A program made the position numbers and the translations under genes. Below the pieces are notes generated by a model, which did no database searches, was not told the origin of the DNA, and saw only the letters and a program-made list of their open reading frames with translations. From NCBI GenBank assembly GCA_945787555.1, contig CALZJG010000073.1:1-53341 (forward strand): DNA of 53,341 nucleotides. Direction: 5' to 3'. Each line of letters opens with the position of its first letter. Position 1 is the stretch's first letter. The DNA is from an uncultured Chromatiaceae bacterium (GTDB taxonomy: Bacteria > Pseudomonadota > Gammaproteobacteria > DRLM01). Shown here one piece after another: positions 1 through 8,499 of this stretch.

Positions 1-1
1 C

Positions 2-91
2 TATGGTGAGAGCATGCCGATCAGCGATAACGCTACCACGCAAGGATTGGCAGAGAACCGCCGCGTCGAACTGCACATCCTGAGGCGCTGA
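2..91 (+). CDS. OmpA-family C-terminal domain protein, 3' end only
   Basis: Only the last 29 codons are in the window; the 5' part lies outside it. The visible residues (YGESMPISDN, then AENRRVEL) match the end of the OmpA/MotB peptidoglycan-binding domain, where a Gly-Glu-x-x-Pro turn is followed by the conserved N-x-x-R-R-V-E signature. Such domains anchor outer-membrane or flagellar stator proteins to peptidoglycan. The TGA stop is followed about 60 bp later by a strong palindrome (150-178) that could end its transcript. Which OmpA-like protein this is (Pal, OmpA or MotB-like) cannot be decided from the fragment. Confidence 0.8.
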   Translation, partial: YGESMPISDNATTQGLAENRRVELHILRR

Positions 92-149
92 TGACTGGTG
101 CCTGCGCTGCTTGAGATTGCCGGGGTCAAGTGGATGGTGCGTGTTCAAA

Positions 150-178
150 GACACCCTCTCCTCCAGGGAGAGGGTGTC
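150..178. terminator. Palindrome downstream of the OmpA-like gene, possible terminator
   Basis: GACACCCTCTCC and GGGAGAGGGTGTC form a stem of about 12 bp around a very short loop. It lacks a T-run, so it is not a classical intrinsic terminator. Its GGGAGAGGG core matches the dispersed palindrome family found elsewhere in the window, and its place after a stop codon fits a role in 3'-end formation. Confidence 0.45.
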
Positions 179-659
179 AAGTGGTGAGTAGTGTTTCCTC
201 CCGGCATATTTCCCTGCACCCAAACCCTCTAGTAGCACCAGAGAGTTCTGCAGCGGCGCTGTGTAATTCGTGTAACCTAGTCTCCCTTTACTTGGATATG
301 TAGCTCGGGGTTTACCGTCGGTAAGGTTGTCACGTAAGCGGCTACCTGACGATCTTCGCCTTAGAATGTCAGGGAGCGCTCTTGCGCACTCTGACCTACA
401 TTGGGTCAGACTAGTCACCAAGCACGACACTGGCTCCCGAAGGCTAATGCATCTGTGGCTATTCTCTGGGCGAATTTACCGTACTATTCGGGCCGCAAAC
501 TTTTCCAGTCTGCTATCTTGGCTGTTCGCGATACCTCTTTCACTTATCGGGAAGGCGTAGGTAGTTAGTAACTACAGCGGCAAGGTTTCTTGGTATTGGC
601 AGGCCTCTCGTCGGTAAGCCCTCTTGCAGGCTAAGAGCGCGCTGCGAGGGGGCGCAGCT

Positions 660-790
660 AGATGGGGTGAGGGTCTAACAAGACTCCTCCGTACTCGGAA
701 AGCATCATTTCTTTCTCATCCCCTCACCCGGCCCTACGGGCCACGGCTCCGTCCCCCCTCGCTACGCTCTCCCCGCCTGCGGGAGAGGGT
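660..790. repeat. Dispersed palindromic repeat copy
   Basis: A composite element: GATGGGGTGAGGG near 661-673 faces CATCCCCTCACCC at 717-729, followed by a CTCCCCGCCTGCGGGAGAG palindrome ending near 789. The core is the same as in copies near 17415, 51391, 52595 and 53043. Confidence 0.65.
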
Positions 791-935
791 TAATTCTGAG
801 ACTTCATTTGATCCTCAACGAATGAGGCGACACTTGTGCGAATTGAACCAAATGTAGCCGGTAAGCTCCCCGGTCACCGCAAGCACGGCGGCTAGGCGGC
901 TATACTAGCCGCAAGGACGTCGACCAGGAGCCATC

Positions 936-2300
936 ATGAGTTACACCACGATCAATCCCGCCAGCGGTGAGCGCCTGCGCGAATTCTCCGTCTGGAACGC
1001 GGCCGAATTGAACGCGGCCTTGGCAGACGTTGCCGCCGTGACACCGCGTTGGGCCGCCACGGACGTCAACGAACGCTGCCGTTTGCTACGCCGCGCCGCT
1101 GAAGTTTTGCACGCACGCCGCGATGAACTGGCCGCGCTTATCACTTTGGAAATGGGTAAGCTCGCCAGCGAAGCGCGCGCCGAAGTGGAGAAATGCGCCC
1201 TGGCCTGCCACTACTATGCTGAACACGCCGCGGCGTTCGTGGCTGATGAAGTGATTGCCTCGGATGCGGCGCGCAGCTTCGTCGCTTACCAGCCGCTGGG
1301 CACGGTGCTGGCGGTGATGCCGTGGAACTTCCCGCTGTGGCAAGTGTTCCGTTTCGCGGCCCCCACATTGGCGGCGGGAAACACCGGCCTGCTCAAGCAC
1401 GCCTCCAACGTACCGCAATGCGCGCTGGCCATCGAAAGTGTATTTCAGGAGGCGGGGTTCCCCAGCGGCGTGTTCCGCACGCTGATGATTTCCGCCGCGC
1501 AAGTCGAAGGGGTCATCGCCGATGCGCGCGTGCAGGCGGTGACTTTGACCGGCAGCGAACCGGCGGGCCGCAAAGTCGCCGCCGCCGCCGGCGCGCATTT
1601 GAAGAAGAGTGTGCTCGAGTTAGGTGGCTCCGATTCCTTCATCGTGCTCGAAGACGCCGACCTCGAAAGCGCGGTGCGCGTCGCCGTGCAATCGCGCTTT
1701 CTCAACGCCGGGCAAAGTTGTATCGCTGCGAAACGATTCATCGCTGTCGATGCGATCGCCGATGCATTCGCCGCGCGCTTCAACGCCGCAGTGGAAAAAC
1801 TTCAACCCGGTGATCCGGCACAAGCGCAAACGACACTCGCTCCCATGGCGCGCGGTGATCTGCGCGATGAATTACACCAACAAGTGCAAACCAGCCTCGC
1901 GCGCGGCGCCGTGAAATTGTGCGGCGGCGAGCCGCTGCCCGGGCCGGGATTTTATTACGCCGCAACGCTGCTCGATCACGTTGTCCCCGGCATGCCTGCC
2001 TACGATGAAGAGCTGTTCGGCCCCGTGGCCGCGATTATCCGCGCCCGCGATGAACAAGACGCCGTGCGTATCGCCAACGCCAGTCGCTTTGGCTTGGGCG
2101 GTAGCGTGTGGACGCGCGACGTCGCGCGCGGCGAACGTCTTGCTCGGTTAGTACAAGTCGGCGCCTGCTTCGTGAACGGCTTGGTGAAAAGTGACCCGCG
2201 CCTGCCCTTCGGCGGCGTGAAGGCCTCGGGCTACGGGCGCGAGCTGTCGCAACACGGTCTGCGTGAATTCGTGAATGCTAAGACGGTGTGGGTGGGGTGA
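936..2300 (+). CDS. NAD(P)-dependent succinate-semialdehyde dehydrogenase-type aldehyde dehydrogenase
   Basis: A 454-residue aldehyde dehydrogenase that would oxidise succinate semialdehyde or a related aldehyde to the acid in the cytoplasm. The fold's signatures are all present: PWNFP at 129-133, the cofactor Lys in GLLKHA (154), the general base Glu228 in LELGG, and the catalytic Cys262 in NAGQSC. The C-terminal PFGGVKASGYGRE motif completes the family pattern, and the length matches the short GabD/Sad subgroup (about 455 residues). The ATG is preceded by AGGAG at a good distance. It stands alone, with no transaminase or transporter beside it, so the exact substrate is inferred from subgroup resemblance only. 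Confidence 0.9.
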   Translation: MSYTTINPASGERLREFSVWNAAELNAALADVAAVTPRWAATDVNERCRLLRRAAEVLHARRDELAALITLEMGKLASEARAEVEKCALACHYYAEHAAAFVADEVIASDAARSFVAYQPLGTVLAVMPWNFPLWQVFRFAAPTLAAGNTGLLKHASNVPQCALAIESVFQEAGFPSGVFRTLMISAAQVEGVIADARVQAVTLTGSEPAGRKVAAAAGAHLKKSVLELGGSDSFIVLEDADLESAVRVAVQSRFLNAGQSCIAAKRFIAVDAIADAFAARFNAAVEKLQPGDPAQAQTTLAPMARGDLRDELHQQVQTSLARGAVKLCGGEPLPGPGFYYAATLLDHVVPGMPAYDEELFGPVAAIIRARDEQDAVRIANASRFGLGGSVWTRDVARGERLARLVQVGACFVNGLVKSDPRLPFGGVKASGYGRELSQHGLREFVNAKTVWVG

Positions 2301-3418
2301 TGGTGTGCGAGTCTTCTGTCAAGGGTTCTGTGACTAATCGGCTATTACGAGCCCTGTCCCGAGTGACACGAGGGATCTTAGCGAGGGGACGTGGCGAGTA
2401 ATATTCTGCAGCAGGCTACTATCAGTTCAGCGAGATACAAGATTTCTCTCTTCAGTCGCAATGACAAAGTCGAAGTAATCAAAGGCTCCTTAAGACCAGA
2501 TAGCGTTGCGCTGCCCGGGGGGCTAAGTGTTGTGTGGTCCAAATTGTGTAGACGCGTATCCCATGAACTAGGGCGCGCCCGCTGATGCTCGTGCCAGCAC
2601 GGATGCAATGCAAGTGACCCGCCCATATGGACTGCAAGAAAACCTGGGTAAGGAGCGCTTGTTGATGAGTCTCTCGATTCCGCCCGCGCTACATCAAGGC
2701 TACGTTTATGTAGGTTGACCCCAGTAGGATGCGGTGAGCGTCGTGAGCCGCATCGGTCGCGTAACGTGTGATAGGAAATCGTGTCGCTTGCGGCAACGGT
2801 TTCACGGCATTGATGCGGGCTTTCGCGCCGGCCGGCGAGTGACCTGTCGCTGCGCGGCAAAAGCATCGTCACCAAGAGAAAGGCCGCCCGGAGCCGGTGC
2901 CGCGTAGACTGCCCGCAGTACCCTATGCAAGTCGCCGCCGAGGGGGGTTGTCAACGGCGACTCCTCTTCGCTTCAGTGACTACGGCTAATGGCGCAGGTG
3001 CTGACGCTCCATCTCTCTGCGGTGGTTCTGTCATCCATCATAAACATCATTATGGCCCCCTTCCTCATTCCTGCTGAACGACGCCCTCGCCATCTTACAA
3101 GATCAATCACTTAGATATTGAAAAGTTACCTACGTGGCGATCCGCGGGGGATGTCGGCAGCCGCCGGTTCGATCTTGGCGGCCTCATCGCTCAATAAAAT
3201 TTATCTCTTTCCCACCTCTCGTGTGGGTGCGAGGCCAAATCGCCGCCGCCCCTGGAACGCCCTGATCTGTAGGCGGTTGTGGCTCCTCTAAAGACTCAGC
3301 CCAAGCTGACGCTAGTGTACGAGTACATCTTAATTAGCTGTTGAGCCCTTTCCCATTGTGGCCGTGTGGTCTTGGAGTGAGGGCGACAATTTCTTTTCTT
3401 TGATATGGAGGAAGAAAA
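2301..3418. other. Long intergenic region with degenerate repeats
   Basis: About 1.1 kb with no convincing gene. A minus-strand ORF at 2378-2875 has no recognisable domain and runs through repeat-like DNA. 2430-2465 resembles a degenerate intergenic repeat of the type AAGATTTCTC...CAATGACAAA, and 2725-2757 holds a GTAGGATGCGGTGAGC-type element. A small GCCGCC/GGCGGC hairpin lies near 3160-3183. GGAGG at 3407-3411 serves the porin gene downstream. Confidence 0.5.
2725..2757. repeat. GTAGGATGCGGTGAGC-type intergenic repeat
   Basis: The sequence reads roughly TAGGATGCGGTGAGCG followed by TGAGCCGCATC, giving an imperfect palindrome of GATGCGG against CCGCATC. Diverged relatives occur near 52492-52520 and 52745-52765. 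This resembles a small dispersed repeat common in proteobacterial intergenic DNA. Confidence 0.45.
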
Positions 3419-4612
3419 GTGCGAAACAAAGGATTAGTAGCAGGGTTATTGTGGCTGCTTTCGGTACCGGCACTGTTCTATAGCGCGACGGTGAGCGCTG
3501 TCGATCTGCGTTTCTCGGGATTCGGTGATGTGATTTACGGCGCTGCATTCGGTGATGCGCCTGACGAAACCGCCGAAGCGCTCTTCGAGCAGGATGGCTA
3601 CGGTGATAACCCTGTCAATATGCACGAGGGTTTTTCCATCACCGGTACCGACTTTGTGGTGATAGCGGACTTCTCGGATAACATGCGCTTCCTCAGCGAA
3701 ATCAACTTGCAGGCGGCACGCAGCGCTTCCAGTGAGATCGAAGTCGATGTGGAGCGCATGTTCGTGGATTATACGATCAAGCCGGAATTCAACGTCCAGG
3801 CCGGTCTGTACTTCACGCCGATCGGATATTTCAATCGTTTTCTCTATTCCCGTGCCTGGTTGATGAACTCCATCCAAATTCCCGATCTGTTCGAGGAAGA
3901 ACTCAACATGGTGCCGACTCACACTATCGGCTTGAGTGTCTACGGGAGTCATTTCTTGTCGAATGGACATTCGATCAACTATGCCGTGTCCCTAGGCAAC
4001 GGTCGTTCCGTGGCTCCTGATCAGGCCGTTTATGCGCGTGACAGTTCCACGACTAAGGAATTCACCTGGCTGGTGGAGTGGATCGTGCCCGGCATCAAGG
4101 ACAGTCGCATCGGCCTGAGCGGTTGGATGGACAAGATAGAGAGCTTCCGCTTGGACAACATTGGCGATGTGGCGACGACCGACAGCGCGCCGCGCATGGA
4201 GTTGAGCGAGGTGGGAATCAATCCCTACATCGTATGGAACACGGGACGACTTAGCGTGTTGGCTGAATATGTCTACGCCAAGCAAAAAGACGAGCTTAAT
4301 AACCTCCCCAAAGAGAGCTACACGCTCAATGGTTTCTTGGCTGAAGTCGCTCTGCATCTCAATAGGAATCGAGTCCATCCCTATGTGCGCTACGATCGCA
4401 CCAACCTGCCTAAGGACAGCGGCCCTTATTACGGCTTGCGCGAAGATGGTGGTGACATTGAGCGGGTCTTCGTGCCTGAATTCGAAGCCGCGATGGTCGG
4501 TGTCGCCTACGATCGCACTGTCCATAACCGGTTGAAGATTGAATTCATACGCCACTTCGATGGAGTGCGTCCATCCAACGGCATCATGCTCCAAAGCGCC
4601 TACGGCTTCTAA
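3419..4612 (+). CDS. Outer-membrane porin-like beta-barrel protein
   Basis: A 397-residue protein with an N-terminal signal peptide (hydrophobic segment about 7-26, likely cleavage after VSA at 27). The mature chain has many alternating aromatic strands and ends YGF, the terminal-Phe signal of outer-membrane barrels. It probably forms a pore; the specificity is unknown. The start is GTG with GGAGG at 3407-3411, seven bases upstream; an ATG at 3405 is out of frame. It is first in an apparent operon: the PstS-like gene follows after 15 bp, then a chemoreceptor and a cytochrome c peroxidase. A sugar- or anion-type porin family is plausible but could not be assigned. Confidence 0.8.
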   Translation: MRNKGLVAGLLWLLSVPALFYSATVSAVDLRFSGFGDVIYGAAFGDAPDETAEALFEQDGYGDNPVNMHEGFSITGTDFVVIADFSDNMRFLSEINLQAARSASSEIEVDVERMFVDYTIKPEFNVQAGLYFTPIGYFNRFLYSRAWLMNSIQIPDLFEEELNMVPTHTIGLSVYGSHFLSNGHSINYAVSLGNGRSVAPDQAVYARDSSTTKEFTWLVEWIVPGIKDSRIGLSGWMDKIESFRLDNIGDVATTDSAPRMELSEVGINPYIVWNTGRLSVLAEYVYAKQKDELNNLPKESYTLNGFLAEVALHLNRNRVHPYVRYDRTNLPKDSGPYYGLREDGGDIERVFVPEFEAAMVGVAYDRTVHNRLKIEFIRHFDGVRPSNGIMLQSAYGF

Positions 4613-4627
4613 GGAAGGAGATAAATC

Positions 4628-5086
4628 ATGATCAGGAATAACGATAAAGCCCCAGCGCAGTGGCTGCGCAGCGTGATGCTGGGACTGCTAATGCTGGCAA
4701 CCTATCCGGCGATGGCAGGCACGGCGGTGGTGATCGTCAACAAGGCCAATCCCGTTGCGCAAATGAACGCTGCAGAAGTGAAAAGCTATTTCATGAAATC
4801 GCGGAAGGTATGGCGGAATGGGGAAAAAGTCCGTCCGGTCGACCAAAAGGCCGGTGCAGACCGCGAGGCCTTTTTATCCCAGGCCTTGAAGCTGACGGAA
4901 GAAGACTTGGTTAGATACTGGTTGGAAAAACAATATGTGACCGCCGAGGCGCCACCCATGCAGGTGGATTCCGACAGCGCCGTCATCAAGTTTGTCGGGG
5001 CGTTTAAGGGCGGTATCGGTGTCATTAACAAGGCGTCCATGGAAGGTGAGCCTAAGGTGAAAGCCGTGCTAGAGGTCGACTATTGA
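4628..5086 (+). CDS. Short PstS-like periplasmic substrate-binding protein
   Basis: 152 residues with a signal peptide (hydrophobic core about 15-28, cleavage probably after AMA at 30). The mature protein resembles the short phosphate-ABC-type binding family: a VVIVNKANPV start, a Phe-Met-Lys-Ser-Arg-Lys-x-W segment near 55-62, and a GGIGVINKA motif near the C-terminus. It is about half the length of classic PstS, and no ABC permease or ATPase is nearby, so import by an ABC system is unlikely. Placed between a porin and a methyl-accepting chemoreceptor, it may present a ligand to the receptor or scavenge in the periplasm; this is inference. AGGAGA precedes the ATG. Confidence 0.75.
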   Translation: MIRNNDKAPAQWLRSVMLGLLMLATYPAMAGTAVVIVNKANPVAQMNAAEVKSYFMKSRKVWRNGEKVRPVDQKAGADREAFLSQALKLTEEDLVRYWLEKQYVTAEAPPMQVDSDSAVIKFVGAFKGGIGVINKASMEGEPKVKAVLEVDY

Positions 5087-5123
5087 GCGATGCCGTAGCG
5101 GACAAAGTTCTGGAGGGATCCAA

Positions 5124-6704
5124 GTGAATCTACTTCATCGCTTAACGCAGCGAACATCGACCATTAGAGGCAAGGTTGATGTCTCAGCGTGGGCCGTCAA
5201 TACCCTGCTGGGCGTCCTGGTCCTGGTCGTGGTCGCTGCCATGGGAGTGACGAGGTTCCAGGTCGTTGGCTTGATGGAGCAAACAGAAGGCTATCTCGAG
5301 ACTTCGGTGGCCAGCCAAAAGGCCAACGATCTCCTGCAATTTATGCGTCGTGCTGTGTCGATGGGCAATGGCAATGCGGCGACGGAATTCGAGGTGCGGG
5401 CTGGGGACCTTAAGGACGTTTTCGCCAAGCTGGAAGGCCTGCCGGTCGAGGGCGCGACGCTCGAGGAGGTGGAGAACCTGCGCGAGTTGTATCGGGAGAT
5501 GGAAGAGCCCCTGCTCGCGGTGTTCAGCCAACTTTCCCAAGGCCAGCAGGAAATGGCGCAGATCGACTTGATGATCGCCGAGGAGCTCTATTCAGAGTTG
5601 TTGTCGAGTATCAAGAAGATTGAGTTGGCGTTGAGCGAGTCGTTGACAAATCTGCTCGTCCAGCTCAAAGAGCGGATGTTGTTGCCCATTATCGTCGTCG
5701 TCTTGCTGAGCGTGGTCGTGATTGCAGTGACCACGCTTATCAATCGACATATCAAACGTAGCATACGCCCTTTGAGCGATACGATTCCGATCATGGAAGC
5801 GATGGCGCATGGTGACTTGACGCAGCGCCTCAAAGAGGAAGGTCATGATGAAGTGGCCCAGATCGCCAAAGCGCTCAATCTCGCTATTAATAGCATCAGT
5901 GAAATGCTGCGTGTCATCGATAAGAACACTGACGACTTGGCCGGTTCGTCCCAGGGCATCTTCGATATTAGCGCGCATATGAACGAAAATGTCGAGAGCA
6001 CAGGCTTGAAAACGACCTTGGTGTCGCAGGCAAGTGACAATATATCAAGTCATGTGCAGTCCGTCGTAGGGTCAGTCAGTCAGCTCAAAGCCAGTATTCA
6101 GTCCGTTTCTAAAGAGGCGCATAGCGTGGTGGACACGGTTAAGCTCGCTGTGGAAAAGACGGAGCATATCAATGGACAGGTCGCTGAACTCAACGCCAGT
6201 AGTGCTGAGATCAGCAATGTCACGAATATCATTTCGGATGTCGCAGAGAAAACCAATTTGCTGGCGCTAAATGCTGCGATTGAAGCGGCCCGCGCCGGAG
6301 AGGCCGGCCGTGGTTTTGCGATCGTCGCCAATGAGGTTAAGCAGCTCGCTTCAGAGACGGCTGTGGCGACCCGCGATATCGGTGGGCGCGTGCAGATGAT
6401 TCAAGCGGCGACAAAATCCTTTGTCGAGATGGTCGGCGAAATCGCTGGCACCATAGAGAATATCAGCGCCAACCAAACAGCCATCGCTGGGGCGGTGGAA
6501 GAGCAAACCGCGGCGACCGAAGAAATCTATCAGCGTATAGAAGAGGCTGAGGGGATGGCCGGTGGCATTAACCAGAACATAGGCGAAGTCGTCGGGGCAA
6601 CGCACGATACCCGTAAGACGGCGGATGATGTCCGCGAATTCGCTGAACGGTTGGCCTCGATGTCACAGGATTTGCGTCGATCGATACAGAATTTCAAGTG
6701 CTAA
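5124..6704 (+). CDS. Methyl-accepting chemotaxis protein
   Basis: 526 residues in chemoreceptor order: TM1 about 24-44, a periplasmic helical sensor of about 140 residues, TM2 about 187-207, HAMP about 208-262, and a long coiled-coil signalling domain. The highly conserved hairpin tip lies at about 375-410 (EKTNLLALNAAIEAARAGE, then GRGFAIVANEV). It should control a CheA kinase through CheW, but neither is encoded here. The start is GTG with GGAGGG at 5112-5117. There is no C-terminal NWETF-like CheR tether. Being between a PstS-like protein and an exported peroxidase suggests it senses the ligand of that binding protein or a redox signal. Confidence 0.93.
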   Translation: MNLLHRLTQRTSTIRGKVDVSAWAVNTLLGVLVLVVVAAMGVTRFQVVGLMEQTEGYLETSVASQKANDLLQFMRRAVSMGNGNAATEFEVRAGDLKDVFAKLEGLPVEGATLEEVENLRELYREMEEPLLAVFSQLSQGQQEMAQIDLMIAEELYSELLSSIKKIELALSESLTNLLVQLKERMLLPIIVVVLLSVVVIAVTTLINRHIKRSIRPLSDTIPIMEAMAHGDLTQRLKEEGHDEVAQIAKALNLAINSISEMLRVIDKNTDDLAGSSQGIFDISAHMNENVESTGLKTTLVSQASDNISSHVQSVVGSVSQLKASIQSVSKEAHSVVDTVKLAVEKTEHINGQVAELNASSAEISNVTNIISDVAEKTNLLALNAAIEAARAGEAGRGFAIVANEVKQLASETAVATRDIGGRVQMIQAATKSFVEMVGEIAGTIENISANQTAIAGAVEEQTAATEEIYQRIEEAEGMAGGINQNIGEVVGATHDTRKTADDVREFAERLASMSQDLRRSIQNFKC

Positions 6705-6714
6705 GGAGTTCGGT

Positions 6715-7767
6715 ATGAGAGATTTTCAGCAGGTGCTCAGGTGCAATTCCCTTTGGTTATGCGGCCTGGCTGTTCTTATCAGCATCTTGATCGGCTGCGC
6801 CAGCACAGGTGCTGTTCCGGGTGCGGCGAAACGCGCCGCCTTGCACGTTGGCGATTACCCCGGGCAGTCTCGGGCGTCAGAGGAGGAGGTTGCGCTGGGC
6901 AAGATGCTGTTCTTTGATGCGCGCCTATCTACAGATAAAAGCCTGTCCTGCGCGACGTGTCATGACCCCGCCCAAGGCTTCGGGGACGCCCGACCGTTGG
7001 CGCGTGGTTTGAACGGCAAAGAACTGAAGAGGCATACACCGCATCTATATAACTTGGCCTGGGGTAGTACGTTTTTCTGGGACGGACGTGCGACAAGCTT
7101 GGAAGAGCAGGCATTGGATGTCATTCGGGGGCCGGATGAATTCAATATTAGTCCTGCTGAGTTGGAAGCGCGTCTAAGCGCGGTGCCCTATTACGCAGGA
7201 AAATTCGCCAGCCTCTATCCAGATGGGGTGCGGACTGAGAACGTCGCCAAAGCCATAGCCGCCTTTGAGCGGTCCTTGGTCTCGCACAATGCTCCGTTCG
7301 ATCGCTATCTCGGTGGTAACGAGTCGGCTATTAGCGAAGCGGCGGTGCTGGGAATGCGGATCTTTTATGGGAAAGGTAATTGTTCTCGCTGCCACTCAGG
7401 ACCGAATTTCTCTGATGGGAAGTTCCACAATACCGGAGTAGCCGGCGATGATCCGGGGCGGTCTCAAATGGATCGCACCGGTGAGTTTCAGACCACACCT
7501 TACCCGTTCTTCCACACTCAACGCGCCTTCAAGACGCCGGGTTTGCGCAATATCGAAATGACTTCGCCCTATATGCACAACGGATCAGAGGGCTCGTTGG
7601 AAGATGTGATCGAGTTCTATAATGCGGGCGGTCGCGACCGCGAAAGTTACGGCCTCTCGCTGGATGTACGTCCCTTGGGTCTTTCCAAGGAGGAAAAAGC
7701 CGGTTTGCTAGCATTTTTGCAGTCGCTGAGTTCGCCGGTATTGGTGGTGGCGCCCAAGCTTCCGTGA
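6715..7767 (+). CDS. Diheme cytochrome c peroxidase, lipoprotein form
   Basis: 350 residues from the ATG at 6715, which has AAGGAG just upstream and follows the receptor's stop by 10 bp; the frame stays open further upstream inside the receptor gene but has no better start. The N-terminus is a lipoprotein signal (hydrophobic 13-27, LIGC lipobox, Cys28). Two c-heme motifs are present: C79-A-T-C82-H83 and C223-S-R-C226-H227. PYMHNG at 286-291 gives the usual distal Met. The family (MauG/CcpA) reduces hydrogen peroxide with electrons from cytochrome c, or carries out related radical oxidations. It should sit in the periplasm anchored to a membrane. Confidence 0.9.
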   Translation: MRDFQQVLRCNSLWLCGLAVLISILIGCASTGAVPGAAKRAALHVGDYPGQSRASEEEVALGKMLFFDARLSTDKSLSCATCHDPAQGFGDARPLARGLNGKELKRHTPHLYNLAWGSTFFWDGRATSLEEQALDVIRGPDEFNISPAELEARLSAVPYYAGKFASLYPDGVRTENVAKAIAAFERSLVSHNAPFDRYLGGNESAISEAAVLGMRIFYGKGNCSRCHSGPNFSDGKFHNTGVAGDDPGRSQMDRTGEFQTTPYPFFHTQRAFKTPGLRNIEMTSPYMHNGSEGSLEDVIEFYNAGGRDRESYGLSLDVRPLGLSKEEKAGLLAFLQSLSSPVLVVAPKLP

Positions 7768-8192
7768 GTCGCTCCTATTGCTCCCTAGCGGGCAACCCAC
7801 GGTTGCACGCCTCCGATCAACCAATACGATTATGACGCATCATCCGAGGCAGAAAAGGGCGCTAGAATGCGGTGAGGGAAGCGATCTGAATCGGTCGTCT
7901 AGGGGGAATGACGAACCACCTAAGTCGACGTTCTCGCGACATTCTAGGGGGCACAACCCAATTAACAGCGAAGCGCAGGTCACCCCTCTGCACCGTGAGG
8001 CGCTCCTTAAGTGTCCACACGATGCATCAGAGGCGTCGTTCGCCGTATGATCGGCTGCGCCTTGTGCGGCGCTTACCCCACGTAAATCATTCAATATACT
8101 CGATCTCGTCGAGGTGGATTGACTCTCGCAAGTTAGTTGTCTTTAATTGTACCGTCTGTTGGCTTGTCGACTATCCCAAGGAGGGTTGGACT
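7768..8192. other. Intergenic region before the Asn-rich exported protein
   Basis: About 425 bp. Two open frames (7778-8050 and an upstream extension from 7908) show no domain and no good start site, and I regard both as non-coding. An AAGGAGGG ribosome-binding site at 8178-8185 marks the true start of the next gene at 8193. No recognisable RNA or clear terminator was seen. Confidence 0.5.
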
Positions 8193-8492
8193 ATGAACAT
8201 GAAGATACGGCAGTGGGGGCTGGGTTTGGCTTTTTTTATGCTAATCATGGGCCCCAGTTGGGCAGTGAATACTGTCACTAATACCAACAGCAACACTAAC
8301 AATATGCAGGGCGTTGGCAATACCTCGTTTAACTTCTCCAACGAGACCACCACTATTTCGCAGAGCAATACCGACAATGTATTTTGTCAGTTCTTCAGCT
8401 TTTCATCCCCTATGATGAGTTTCTGGCAGATTATTCAGGGCAATACCATGACCCAAGGGTCTGGATTGGGAGTCACCGATCCCTGTCAGTGA
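8193..8492 (+). CDS. Small exported Asn/Thr/Ser-rich protein of unknown function
   Basis: 99 residues. The ATG at 8193 follows a near-perfect AAGGAGGG. Residues 1-24 form a clean signal peptide ending SWA. The mature part of about 75 residues is dominated by Asn, Thr and Ser (NTVTNTNSNTNN) with short hydrophobic stretches, and has two cysteines, one near the middle and one in the C-terminal DPCQ, that could pair. I do not recognise the family. The DUF6448 gene starts 7 bp after its stop, so the two are probably co-transcribed. Confidence 0.7.
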   Translation: MNMKIRQWGLGLAFFMLIMGPSWAVNTVTNTNSNTNNMQGVGNTSFNFSNETTTISQSNTDNVFCQFFSFSSPMMSFWQIIQGNTMTQGSGLGVTDPCQ

Positions 8493-8499
8493 CCTGGCT

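Larger units (their letters stand above)
92..935. other. Intergenic region without a recognisable gene
   Basis: About 840 bp between the OmpA-like 3' end and the aldehyde dehydrogenase. Two short plus-strand ORFs (327-560 and 624-857) are open, but they show no recognisable domain, no good ribosome-binding site, and the second runs through a palindromic repeat. I see no tRNA or known RNA family. The 3' part contains a copy of the dispersed GC-rich palindrome. Confidence 0.5.

Noticed and set aside
327-560. 77-residue plus-strand ORF upstream of the aldehyde dehydrogenase
   Set aside because: No ribosome-binding site, no recognisable domain, and composition unlike the neighbouring genes; kept as intergenic.
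624-857. 77-residue plus-strand ORF
   Set aside because: It runs straight through the dispersed palindrome and its Arg/Pro-rich product is typical of repeat DNA read as protein.
2378-2875. 165-residue minus-strand ORF
   Set aside because: Passes through two degenerate intergenic repeats, has no good start site and no family resemblance.
3150-3190. tRNA-like GGTTCGATC segment
   Set aside because: The surrounding GCCGCC/GGCGGC hairpin has no acceptor, D or anticodon arms around it.
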